A stretch of DNA of 18,604 bases, taken from NCBI GenBank assembly GCA_044445965.1, contig JBIOEJ010000117.1, forward strand, positions 1 to 18,604, written 5' to 3'. The notes under the pieces are model-generated. The model was not told the DNA's origin. It searched no databases and saw only the letters and a list, made by a program, of their open reading frames with translations. Made by a program: the position numbers and the translations under genes. The stretch comes from GAS188 sp044445965. Lineage in GTDB: Bacteria > Pseudomonadota > Alphaproteobacteria > Rhizobiales > Beijerinckiaceae. This document shows, piece by piece, positions 1-6,241 of this stretch; the first letter of the stretch is position 1; each line of letters starts with the position of its first letter.

Positions 1-4
1 CCCT

Positions 5-38
5 GCCCGGCGGGGGTTGTTTACAAACCCCCGTGGGC
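5..38. repeat. GC-rich stem-loop at the left edge
   Basis: A perfect 8-bp stem (11-18 with 26-33, CGGGGGTT/AACCCCCG) encloses a 7-nt loop. It is extended by GCCC at 5-8 pairing with GGGC at 35-38. On the plus strand a T-rich run (about 46-56) follows after a few bases, so it could be an intrinsic terminator for a gene left of the window. The T run lies rather far from the stem, so this function is only a possibility. Confidence 0.5.
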
Positions 39-50
39 GGGGCGGTTGTT

Positions 51-132
51 GTTTTTGGCCCGCCACGCTGGCGGCTTTCGCTCCAAATTTGTCTTTTTGG
101 GCCATACCCACTACAAACTTGCTGCCAAAAAC
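51..132. repeat. Nested inverted repeat around a short hairpin
   Basis: GTTTTTGGC at 51-59 is perfectly complementary to GCCAAAAAC at 124-132. Between them lies a 6-bp hairpin, CCGCCA at 60-65 with TGGCGG at 69-74 (3-nt loop). No coding signal explains the arrangement. It may be part of one structured non-coding element together with 5-38 and 148-249. Confidence 0.4.
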
Positions 133-147
133 GGCCGCGCCCCTTCA

Positions 148-249
148 GGGTTTGGACGAAATGGCCATCTGGTGCGTCGAAAACCTCGCCGATACCGGAG
201 TATCGGCATCGATTTTCTCCTGCCAGCTGGCCATTTCGTCTCAAATCCC
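148..249. repeat. Concentric ~100-nt imperfect palindrome
   Basis: The outer arms at 155-172 and 223-240 are complementary at 17 of 18 positions. They extend outward to 148 and 249 if two single-base bulges are allowed. The inner arms at 188-195 (GCCGATAC) and 200-207 (GTATCGGC) are perfect around a 4-nt loop. Both pairs share the same centre (about 197.5). The 15-nt segments between the arms pair only partly (GAAAA at 179-183 with TTTTC at 213-217). The symmetry points to a folded RNA or an extragenic palindromic element rather than to chance. No gene frame here looks real. Confidence 0.65.
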
Positions 250-415
250 GGCTCACGCGATGTATGTCAACACGCCCTAGCCCACGAGGGGAGAGGGAAG
301 CGCGCGCCGGCACCTAGAAAATGCGTGTCAGGCCGCAATCGCGATGAATTTATTTACCGATCTATCGTAGTAGCGCTCGGTGAGGATATACGGGGGGCGC
401 AGGGCTGGATCCGTT

Positions 416-1423
416 ATGCGACGCAGTGTCAAACCCGCCTTGCAGATAGCCGTCATATTGGCGACCGCGATTCTCGGCGTGGTCGGCGCCATGCAGATGA
501 CCCAGAACCTTCTCGCGGAGTCGTGCGTTCTCGGTCTCATGACGCTCGGCGTGATCGGCGTCTGCCTCGACGAGATCAAGACGCGCGAGCCTGCTCTCGA
601 GGGCGCGCTCGCCCGTAGCGGTGGGTCCCTCGAAAAGCTCGATCCCGCCGCACAGGAATTGGCCAGCGCGCTGGCAGTCATCGTCGCGCTCGTTCAGTCC
701 CATCTCAAGGCAAATTCCCGGTATTCGGATTCCCTCGAGAGCGCCAATCGGGATTTGTCGGTCATCGTCAGGCCCGACCAAGTTCGCTCGATCGTCGCGT
801 TGCTGATCGACGAAAACGACAAGATGCGCGAGAAGCTCAGCGATCTCTCCGAGGGTCTGGAGGCTTCTCGTTCGCAGGTGGCGGCACTGCGTTCCAATTT
901 GGCCGAAGCCAATGAAATCAGCATGCGCGATCCGCTGACGATGCTCGGCAACCGGCGCTTCTTCGACACGAATCTCGCGAAGGAGGTCGCCGAGGCGCAT
1001 GAGGACGACAGCGACTTGTGTCTCGCGCTCGGCGACATCGACGAATTCAAGAAGATCAACGACAGGTTCGGCCATCAGATCGGCGACAACGTGCTCAAGA
1101 TGTTCGGCGAGCTTCTCTCGAAGAATATCGAAGGCCGCGACACGGTTGCACGCTATGGCGGGGAGGAATTCGCGATCATTTTTCCATGCACCGCGCTTCC
1201 CGACGCGACGCATATCGTCGATCAAATCCGCTGCCAGCTCGCGGCCAAGCGATGGATGCTGAGCGGGACGGAGCAACGTATCGGCAAGATCACCGTCTCT
1301 TTCGGCGTCGCGCAGTTGCGCCGCGACGAAGGAGCCCAAACCCTGCTCAGGCGCGCCGACGCGAAGCTCTACGAAGCCAAGGTCGCGGGAAGAAATCGCG
1401 TGGAGATCGACCACGCGGCGTAG
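416..1423 (+). CDS. Membrane-anchored GGDEF diguanylate cyclase
   Basis: This protein should make cyclic di-GMP from two GTP at the inner membrane. From ATG 416 it has 335 residues. Residues 8-27 and about 33-51 are hydrophobic and probably form a two-helix anchor. Residues 120-170 look helical or coiled-coil and lead into a GGDEF domain (about 168-330). That domain has the opening DPLTMLGNRR (172-181), metal-ligand Asp207 in GDIDEFKKIND, and an intact GGEEF catalytic loop at 248-252. The allosteric RxxD I-site just before it reads EGRD (239-242), so product inhibition through that site is probably missing. No sensory domain is seen beyond the anchor. A GTG at 380 would add 12 residues. I prefer ATG 416 because the anchor follows directly, although neither start has a strong Shine-Dalgarno. 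It is convergent with the peptide operon. The family is certain; the signal sensed is unknown. Confidence 0.92.
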   Translation: MRRSVKPALQIAVILATAILGVVGAMQMTQNLLAESCVLGLMTLGVIGVCLDEIKTREPALEGALARSGGSLEKLDPAAQELASALAVIVALVQSHLKANSRYSDSLESANRDLSVIVRPDQVRSIVALLIDENDKMREKLSDLSEGLEASRSQVAALRSNLAEANEISMRDPLTMLGNRRFFDTNLAKEVAEAHEDDSDLCLALGDIDEFKKINDRFGHQIGDNVLKMFGELLSKNIEGRDTVARYGGEEFAIIFPCTALPDATHIVDQIRCQLAAKRWMLSGTEQRIGKITVSFGVAQLRRDEGAQTLLRRADAKLYEAKVAGRNRVEIDHAA

Positions 1424-1461
1424 CGTGGGGTCGCAAGGCTCGCATTGGCCGTCCAACCGCC

Positions 1462-1550
1462 TCTCCGCTCATCCTCGCGAAGCGGGGATCCAGAATCTTC
1501 CGCCCGTTCTTGAAGCACTGGATTCCCGCTTTCGCGGGAATGAGCGGAGA
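1462..1550. repeat. Palindromic dispersed repeat, copy 1
   Basis: The arms at 1462-1492 and 1519-1550 are nearly complementary over about 30 nt, and the right arm itself folds (CCCGCTTTCGCGGG). A similar unit is at 9965-10054. Both copies begin TCTCCGCTCAT, contain CCAGAAT, and end CGCGGGAATGAGCGGAGA. It lies between convergent gene ends, where it may act as a bidirectional terminator or mRNA-stabilising structure. It resembles the extragenic palindromic repeats common in alphaproteobacterial genomes; that identity is my recollection, not a search result. Confidence 0.8.
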
Positions 1551-1598
1551 TGGACCTGCCGAAGGAAATCTGTGAGGGATAACGCAAAGGTGTCACAA

Positions 1599-1620
1599 GG
1601 CCCGGACTACGATCCGGGCC
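1599..1620 (-). terminator. Hairpin downstream of operon 1
   Basis: A perfect 8-bp stem, GGCCCGGA (1599-1606) with TCCGGGCC (1613-1620), has a 6-nt loop. It lies about 30 bp past the stop codon of the last gene of operon 1. On the minus strand it is followed by TTGTGACACCTTTGCG, which is only moderately T-rich, so termination may be imperfect. Confidence 0.6.
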
Positions 1621-1650
1621 AAGGGGAGAAGTTGGGCGCCGGCTTCAACC

Positions 1651-2868
1651 TCAAGCGATCTCGCAGATGTCGAGGATGGTCAGGAGATAGATCTTGATCA
1701 TGTCGAGATAATCGACGATGTCGACGCGCTCATCGGGCATGGTGTTGTAGCGCCCGCCCGGGCCGCAGACGATGCCTTCCATGCCGGCCTTGCGGCAAAG
1801 ATGCGCGGCGTCGGTGCCGTAGAAGCCCGGCGGCGTGACGGCGCCGGTCGGCTGCTCGGCGCCGCGCACCTGGCGATAGGCCGCATTGATCGCCTTGACG
1901 ATGCGGCTCGAGCGCGACACCTCGAAGGACGGCATGGCGGGGCGTCCGAGCTTGTGCTCCGGCGTCAGCGTCGCCTTGAGCCCGGGGAAGCGCGTTTCGA
2001 GCTTGTCCAGCTCGGCGCGCAGATCCGCCAAGGCGCCCTCCTCGGTCTGGCCCGGCGCGTAGCGGCCGGAGCCCTTGATGCGTGCGAAGTCCGAGACTTG
2101 CGGCGGGCGCCATTCATGCAGCTCCTTGCCGAGCGCGCCATGCACGACGCCGACATGGACGCGGTTGATGGCTGCATGCTCGGGCGAAGGCGCGCCCGAG
2201 AATTTCATGGCGTCGAGGCGCGGAACGAGGTCGCAGGCGGCCATGATGGCATCCACCCCCTCCTCCCGCTTCGACATATGCCGGGTCACACCGGTGAGCT
2301 CGATGATGAAGGTGAAGGCCGCCGCATGCATGGTGAGGGCCGCGAGATCGGTCGGCTCGGAATTCACGAAATAGTCGGCGCGCAGGCCCTGCTCGATGAA
2401 GGCGAGCGTCCCGACCCCGCCCTGCAGCTCGCCTACCACGAAGGTGAGGATCACGTCGCCTTTGAGCTTCACCCCGGCCTGGATCAGGGTGCGCAGCGCG
2501 CAGAAATAGGCGGCGTCGCCCGCCTTCATGTTGGACACGCCGATGCCGTAGATGAACTTGTCGTCGACCTTGCCGCCCCAGGGATCGACGGTCCAGCCTT
2601 CGGTCGCCGGGTTGGTGTCGACATGCCCGTTGAAGAGGATGCTCTTGCCGCCGCCCGTGCCGCGCCAGCGGCCGATGGCGTTGACGCGCTCGCCTTCGAC
2701 GGGGGTGAGCTCGGCCTCCATGCCGAGAAGCTGCATCTCCTGCGCCATGAAGGCCGCGAGCTTCCGCTCGCCCTCGGTCTGGCTGTAGCTCTTATGGCGC
2801 GCCATCCGGCTCAGGAAGTCGAGGCAGGCCTTGGCGTCGATCCTCGCCAGCAGCTCATCCTTGGTCAT
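1651..2868 (-). CDS. M20-family peptidase-like protein with altered metal site
   Basis: This is an ArgE/DapE/CPG2-like M20 amidohydrolase fold of 405 residues, a usual length, probably cytoplasmic. Motifs in order: NGHVDT (80-85, His82 and Asp84 present); GIGVSNMKAG (108-117), where Asn113 replaces the bridging Asp; GELQGG (146-151), where Glu147 keeps the catalytic base position but Leu148 replaces the neighbouring metal-ligand Glu; SEPT (170-173) with Glu171 kept; dimerisation-domain His197; and TMPDE (376-380), where the usual HxPDE His is absent. The fold assignment is firm, but a standard two-zinc mechanism is doubtful. It may be a mononuclear enzyme, a divergent subfamily or a binding protein. 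ATG 2868 has AAGGAA six bases upstream and overlaps the 3' end of the ATPase gene by 14 bp, so the two are co-transcribed. It is the last gene of operon 1. Confidence 0.9.
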   Translation of the reverse strand: MTKDELLARIDAKACLDFLSRMARHKSYSQTEGERKLAAFMAQEMQLLGMEAELTPVEGERVNAIGRWRGTGGGKSILFNGHVDTNPATEGWTVDPWGGKVDDKFIYGIGVSNMKAGDAAYFCALRTLIQAGVKLKGDVILTFVVGELQGGVGTLAFIEQGLRADYFVNSEPTDLAALTMHAAAFTFIIELTGVTRHMSKREEGVDAIMAACDLVPRLDAMKFSGAPSPEHAAINRVHVGVVHGALGKELHEWRPPQVSDFARIKGSGRYAPGQTEEGALADLRAELDKLETRFPGLKATLTPEHKLGRPAMPSFEVSRSSRIVKAINAAYRQVRGAEQPTGAVTPPGFYGTDAAHLCRKAGMEGIVCGPGGRYNTMPDERVDIVDYLDMIKIYLLTILDICEIA

Positions 2869-4471
2869 GGGTGGTTCCTTCTTCTCCGACGGGGGTGGGG
2901 CAAGCGGCGATCAATTCGCGCGTGTAGGGGTGGGCGCTGTCGCCATCGATGCTGCCTGCGTCCAAGAGGTCGAGGAGCTCGCCGCGCCGCATCACGGCAA
3001 TGCGATGCGCGATCTGGCGCACGAGGTTGAGGTCGTGGGTGATGAAGGCGTAGGCCGTGCCGTGCAGCCGGCGCAGCGCCAGGAGAAGCTCGATCACCGC
3101 GGCTTGCACCGAGACGTCGAGCGCGGCCGTCACCTCGTCGCAGATGACCAAAGCCGGTTTCGCCGCGAAGGCGCGGGCGATGGCGACGCGCTGCTTCTCG
3201 CCGCCGGAGAGCTGATGCGGGTAGCGCCGCGCATAATCGGCCGGCAGGCGCACCTCCTCCAGGAGGCGTGGAACCTCCGAGCGCCGCCCGCCGAAAAGCG
3301 CGAGCGGCCGCGCCAGGATGTCGCCGACCCGATGGCGCGGATTGAGCGAGGCGTCCGGATGCTGGAAGACGATCTGGACCGCGCCGCGGTAGCGCCGGTC
3401 CATGTCGGAGGCCGATCTGATCCGCGCACCCTTGAGCCTGATCTCGCCCTCGAAACGGGCAAGCCCGGTCATGGCTCGCGCCAGCGTCGATTTCCCAGAT
3501 CCCGATTCGCCGACGATGCCGAGGATCTCGCCTTGGCGCAGATCGAGGCTCACGGATCTCGCGCCGAAGGTCTCGCGGCGGCGAAACAGGCGCGGCCTGC
3601 CATAGCGGACGCTGACGTTGCTCAGCTCTACCAGCTTCTCCTCGCGCGGCGCGTCCGCGATCAGGCGCCGCCAAGGCCTCGGCACGGCATCGACGAGGGC
3701 GCGCGTGTAATCCTCCTTCGGCGCGACGAAGACCTGGGCGGCGGGCTCGGTCTCCACGATCCGGCCGCGGCGGATGACCGCCACCCGGTCGGCAATGCGC
3801 GAGACGAGGGCGAGGTCATGCGAGATATAGAGGCCGGCGACGCCGGTCTCGACCCGCAGGCGACGGAAGAGATCCAGGATGCGGGCGCCGGTGATCACGT
3901 CGAGCGCGGTCGTCGGCTCGTCGAAGATGATGAGGTCCGGCCGGCAGGCGAAGGCCGTGGCGATGACGACGCGCTGCTTCTCGCCGCCGGAGACCTCGTG
4001 GGGGTAGCGGCGCATCATGATTTCCGGCTCGCTCAGCTCGACGAGGCGCAAGAGGTCGATCGCCTCCTTGCGGGCCGCGTCGCGCGCAAGGCCGCGATGG
4101 CGGGTCAGCGTCTCGGTGAGCTGGCGGCCGAGCGTCAAGGTCGGGTTGAGGGAGGAGGCCGGGTCCTGGAACACCATGGCGATGCGCCGGCCACGGATCG
4201 CAGCGATCTTCGCCGCCTCCATTCCCATGAGGTTCCAGCCCAGGAACGAGATCGCGCCAGCGCGCTCGCGCGCATTGCCGGGAAGATCGCGCATGATGGC
4301 GAAGGCGAGCGTCGACTTGCCCGATCCCGATTCGCCGACGAGGCCGAGCACCTCTCCGGGCGCGACGCCGAGCGACACCGCGTCGAGCACGCGCAACGGG
4401 CCACCCGCGGTCAGATAATCGAGCGTATAGCCCTCGATGGAGAGGAGCGCGCCCGTCGCTCGTCCGGTCAT
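2855..4471 (-). CDS. Fused two-domain dipeptide-type ABC ATPase
   Basis: This 538-residue protein carries both nucleotide-binding domains of a DppD/DppF-type importer in one chain, as in GsiA and YejF. Domain 1: Walker A GESGSGKS (46-53), signature VSGGEKQR (160-167), Walker B LIIFDEPT (180-187), switch His218. Domain 2: Walker A GESGSGKS (321-328), signature LSGGEKQR (421-428), Walker B LVICDEVT (441-448), switch His479. Both sites look capable of ATP hydrolysis. Neither half has the Cys-rich C-terminal oligopeptide-transporter extension seen in the ATPases of operon 2. The start is ATG 4471, which overlaps the preceding permease stop as ATGA. The frame stays open upstream to 4621, but that extension runs through the permease gene and adds low-complexity sequence. 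It should energise the permease pair encoded just upstream at the cytoplasmic face of the membrane. Confidence 0.95.
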   Translation of the reverse strand: MTGRATGALLSIEGYTLDYLTAGGPLRVLDAVSLGVAPGEVLGLVGESGSGKSTLAFAIMRDLPGNARERAGAISFLGWNLMGMEAAKIAAIRGRRIAMVFQDPASSLNPTLTLGRQLTETLTRHRGLARDAARKEAIDLLRLVELSEPEIMMRRYPHEVSGGEKQRVVIATAFACRPDLIIFDEPTTALDVITGARILDLFRRLRVETGVAGLYISHDLALVSRIADRVAVIRRGRIVETEPAAQVFVAPKEDYTRALVDAVPRPWRRLIADAPREEKLVELSNVSVRYGRPRLFRRRETFGARSVSLDLRQGEILGIVGESGSGKSTLARAMTGLARFEGEIRLKGARIRSASDMDRRYRGAVQIVFQHPDASLNPRHRVGDILARPLALFGGRRSEVPRLLEEVRLPADYARRYPHQLSGGEKQRVAIARAFAAKPALVICDEVTAALDVSVQAAVIELLLALRRLHGTAYAFITHDLNLVRQIAHRIAVMRRGELLDLLDAGSIDGDSAHPYTRELIAACPTPVGEEGTTHDQG

Positions 4472-5298
4472 CGCTCGTCTCTTGGATTCAGCGCGTCGCG
4501 CAGACCGTCGCCGAGGAGGTTGAAGCCGATCGCGGTCGCCGCGATGGCGGCGCCCGGCGCCACGATCATCCAAGGGGCCTGATGCAGGAAGCGGCGGGCC
4601 TCGGAGACCATCAGCCCCCATTCGGAGGCCGGCGGCTGGGCGCCGAGGCCGAGGAAGCTCAAGGTCGCGAACAGCATGACGGCGAAGGCGACGCGGATGG
4701 TGGTCTCGATCACCACCGGGGCCGCGACGTTCGGCAGCATCTCGGAGAGCACGATCCAGGAAGCCCCCTCGCCGCGCGCGATCGCGGCGCTGACATAGTC
4801 CTGCCGGCGCACCGTCAGCGCCACGCTGCGCGTCACGCGCGCCATGCCGGGCGCGAAGGCGACCGCGATGGCCAGCATGGCGTTGAAGCTGCCCTTGCCG
4901 AGCGTATTCGCCACCAGCAGGGCCAGCAGCAGGCCCGGGATCGCCATGACGGCATCGACGGTGCGCATGATCGCTTCGTCGGCGCGCCCGCCGAGATAGG
5001 CCGACAAGGTGCCGATCACGGCGCCGGTCAGCGTGCCGATGAGGGTGGCGGCGACCGCCAGCGGCACCGTGGCCCGCGCCCCGATGAGCAGGCGGCTCAG
5101 CGTATCGCGGCCGAACTCGTCGCTGCCGAGCAGGAACTCGCCGCCAAGCCCGCGGAAGCGCGCCAGCACGCTCATCTTTTCGGGATCTTGCGGCGCGAGC
5201 GCCGGACCGAAGACGCAGGCGATGGCGATGAGCGCGAGGATCGCCACGCCCAGCGCGCCTTGCGGCGTGCGCAGGATGCGGCGCGCCAGCTCAGTCAT
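4468..5298 (-). CDS. Dipeptide-type ABC permease (DppC-like)
   Basis: This 276-residue inner-membrane protein has the DppC/OppC layout. An N-terminal helix (about 15-33) is followed by the family motif LLGSDEFGRDTLSRLLIGAR (56-75), and then a run of hydrophobic segments that includes about 79-102, 120-132 and 139-151. The ATPase-contacting EAA-like loop is at about 168-190, and the conserved end is LSFLGLGAQPPASEWG (213-228) and GFNLLGDGLRDALNP (258-272). ATG 5298 is chosen because it overlaps the previous permease stop by 8 bp and gives the normal N-terminus. The longer open frame to 5358 adds 20 residues of unrelated composition. It pairs with the DppB-like permease encoded upstream. The substrate cannot be read from the sequence. 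Confidence 0.95.
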   Translation of the reverse strand: MTELARRILRTPQGALGVAILALIAIACVFGPALAPQDPEKMSVLARFRGLGGEFLLGSDEFGRDTLSRLLIGARATVPLAVAATLIGTLTGAVIGTLSAYLGGRADEAIMRTVDAVMAIPGLLLALLVANTLGKGSFNAMLAIAVAFAPGMARVTRSVALTVRRQDYVSAAIARGEGASWIVLSEMLPNVAAPVVIETTIRVAFAVMLFATLSFLGLGAQPPASEWGLMVSEARRFLHQAPWMIVAPGAAIAATAIGFNLLGDGLRDALNPRDER

Positions 5299-6238
5299 AG
5301 CGGATGCGCTTGTCGAGCAGGGCGTAGGAGATATCGGCCGCGAAATTGGCGAGCGCATAGGTGCCGGCCATGATCACCGCACCCGCCTGGATGGCCGGCA
5401 GGTCGCGCGTCTCGATCGCCACGATCAGCGCCCTGCCGATGCCGGGAAGGGCGAAGATCTCCTCGACCACGATGATGCCGCCGAGCACATAGCCGATATC
5501 GAGCGCCGCGATGGTGATGACCGGCAGGAGCGCGTTGGGCAGCGCATGGCGGAACAGCACCGTGCCGGCGGACAGGCCTTTCAACCGCGCGGCGCGCACA
5601 TAATCGGAGTGCAGCACGTCGATCATCTCGGAGCGCACCATGCGCGACACATGGGCGATGAGGATCAGCGACACGGCGATGACCGGCAGCGCCAGATGAC
5701 GCAAGCCCTCGGCGAAATTCTCGGTGAGCGGCACATAGCCGGTCGCCGGCAGCCATTGCAGCCGGTCCGACATCAAGACGAGCAGCAAGGTGCCGGTCAC
5801 GAATTCCGGTAGCGACACGCCGAGATAGGAGACGAGGCCCGCCGCGACATCGGCCGGGCCGCCCCGGCGCAGCGCCGCGAGAACGCCGAGCGGCACCGCG
5901 AAGACCAGCATCAGCAGGATGGCGCAGGCGGCCAGCAGCAGCGAGCGCGACAGCGCCAGCAGCATGGCCGGGCCGACCGGCTGGCCGGTCCGCATCGAGA
6001 CGCCGAAATCGCCTTGCAGAAGTTGCGACAGCCAATGCCAGTATTGCAGCAGGATGGGATCGCCGAGGCCGAGCCTCTCGCGCACCGCCGCCAGCGCCTC
6101 CGGCGTCGCGTTCTCGCCCAGCAAGGTGACGGCGGCATCGGCCGGCAGCACTTGCGTGATGCCGAAGACGACGACCGATACGACGAGCATCGTGTAGAGG
6201 ACGAGCAGGCAGCGCCTGACGAGCCAGGTCGCGGACAC
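5291..6238 (-). CDS. Dipeptide-type ABC permease (DppB-like)
   Basis: This 315-residue inner-membrane protein has DppB/OppB features. An N-terminal helix (about 9-30) is followed by the periplasmic VLPADAA (30-36) and LGENATPEAL (40-49) segments, GDFGVSMRTGQPV (76-88), four to five more hydrophobic spans, and an EAA-like coupling loop (212-234, SDYVRAARLKGLS onward). The C-terminal segment VVEEIFALPGIGRALI (257-272) is typical. The start is GTG 6238, three bases after the binding-protein stop. No strong Shine-Dalgarno is visible, so translation probably depends on coupling to the gene before it. The next in-frame Met is residue 17, inside the first helix, and would be a poor start. Confidence 0.95.
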   Translation of the reverse strand: MSATWLVRRCLLVLYTMLVVSVVVFGITQVLPADAAVTLLGENATPEALAAVRERLGLGDPILLQYWHWLSQLLQGDFGVSMRTGQPVGPAMLLALSRSLLLAACAILLMLVFAVPLGVLAALRRGGPADVAAGLVSYLGVSLPEFVTGTLLLVLMSDRLQWLPATGYVPLTENFAEGLRHLALPVIAVSLILIAHVSRMVRSEMIDVLHSDYVRAARLKGLSAGTVLFRHALPNALLPVITIAALDIGYVLGGIIVVEEIFALPGIGRALIVAIETRDLPAIQAGAVIMAGTYALANFAADISYALLDKRIRYD

Positions 6239-6241
6239 GCG

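Larger units (their letters stand above)
1..379. other. Non-coding, repeat-rich left edge
   Basis: Several overlapping open frames cross this stretch, but none has a recognisable domain or plausible composition, so I see no gene. It holds the three inverted-repeat structures listed separately. The part from about 270 to 379 is less structured and leads into the diguanylate cyclase gene. It includes an AT-richer patch (about 345-370) that could hold that gene's promoter, but no clear -35/-10 pair is visible. Confidence 0.5.

Noticed and set aside
46..618. Plus-strand open frame of 190 codons at the left edge
   Set aside because: It spans the palindromes and then runs out of frame through the diguanylate cyclase gene. 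Its composition changes abruptly and no domain is visible.
362..1456. Minus-strand open frame of 364 codons over the diguanylate cyclase
   Set aside because: The plus strand carries the complete GGDEF domain. The minus frame has no domain and also runs into the palindromic repeat region.
1801..3030. Long plus-strand open frame of 409 codons
   Set aside because: It is antisense to the M20-like gene and the end of the ATPase gene, both of which have clear motifs. Its His/Arg/Gly-rich translation has no domain and is typical of a shadow frame in GC-rich DNA.
2831..4582. Long plus-strand open frame of 583 codons
   Set aside because: It runs antisense to the fused ABC ATPase, whose two complete sets of ATPase motifs prove the minus strand is coding.
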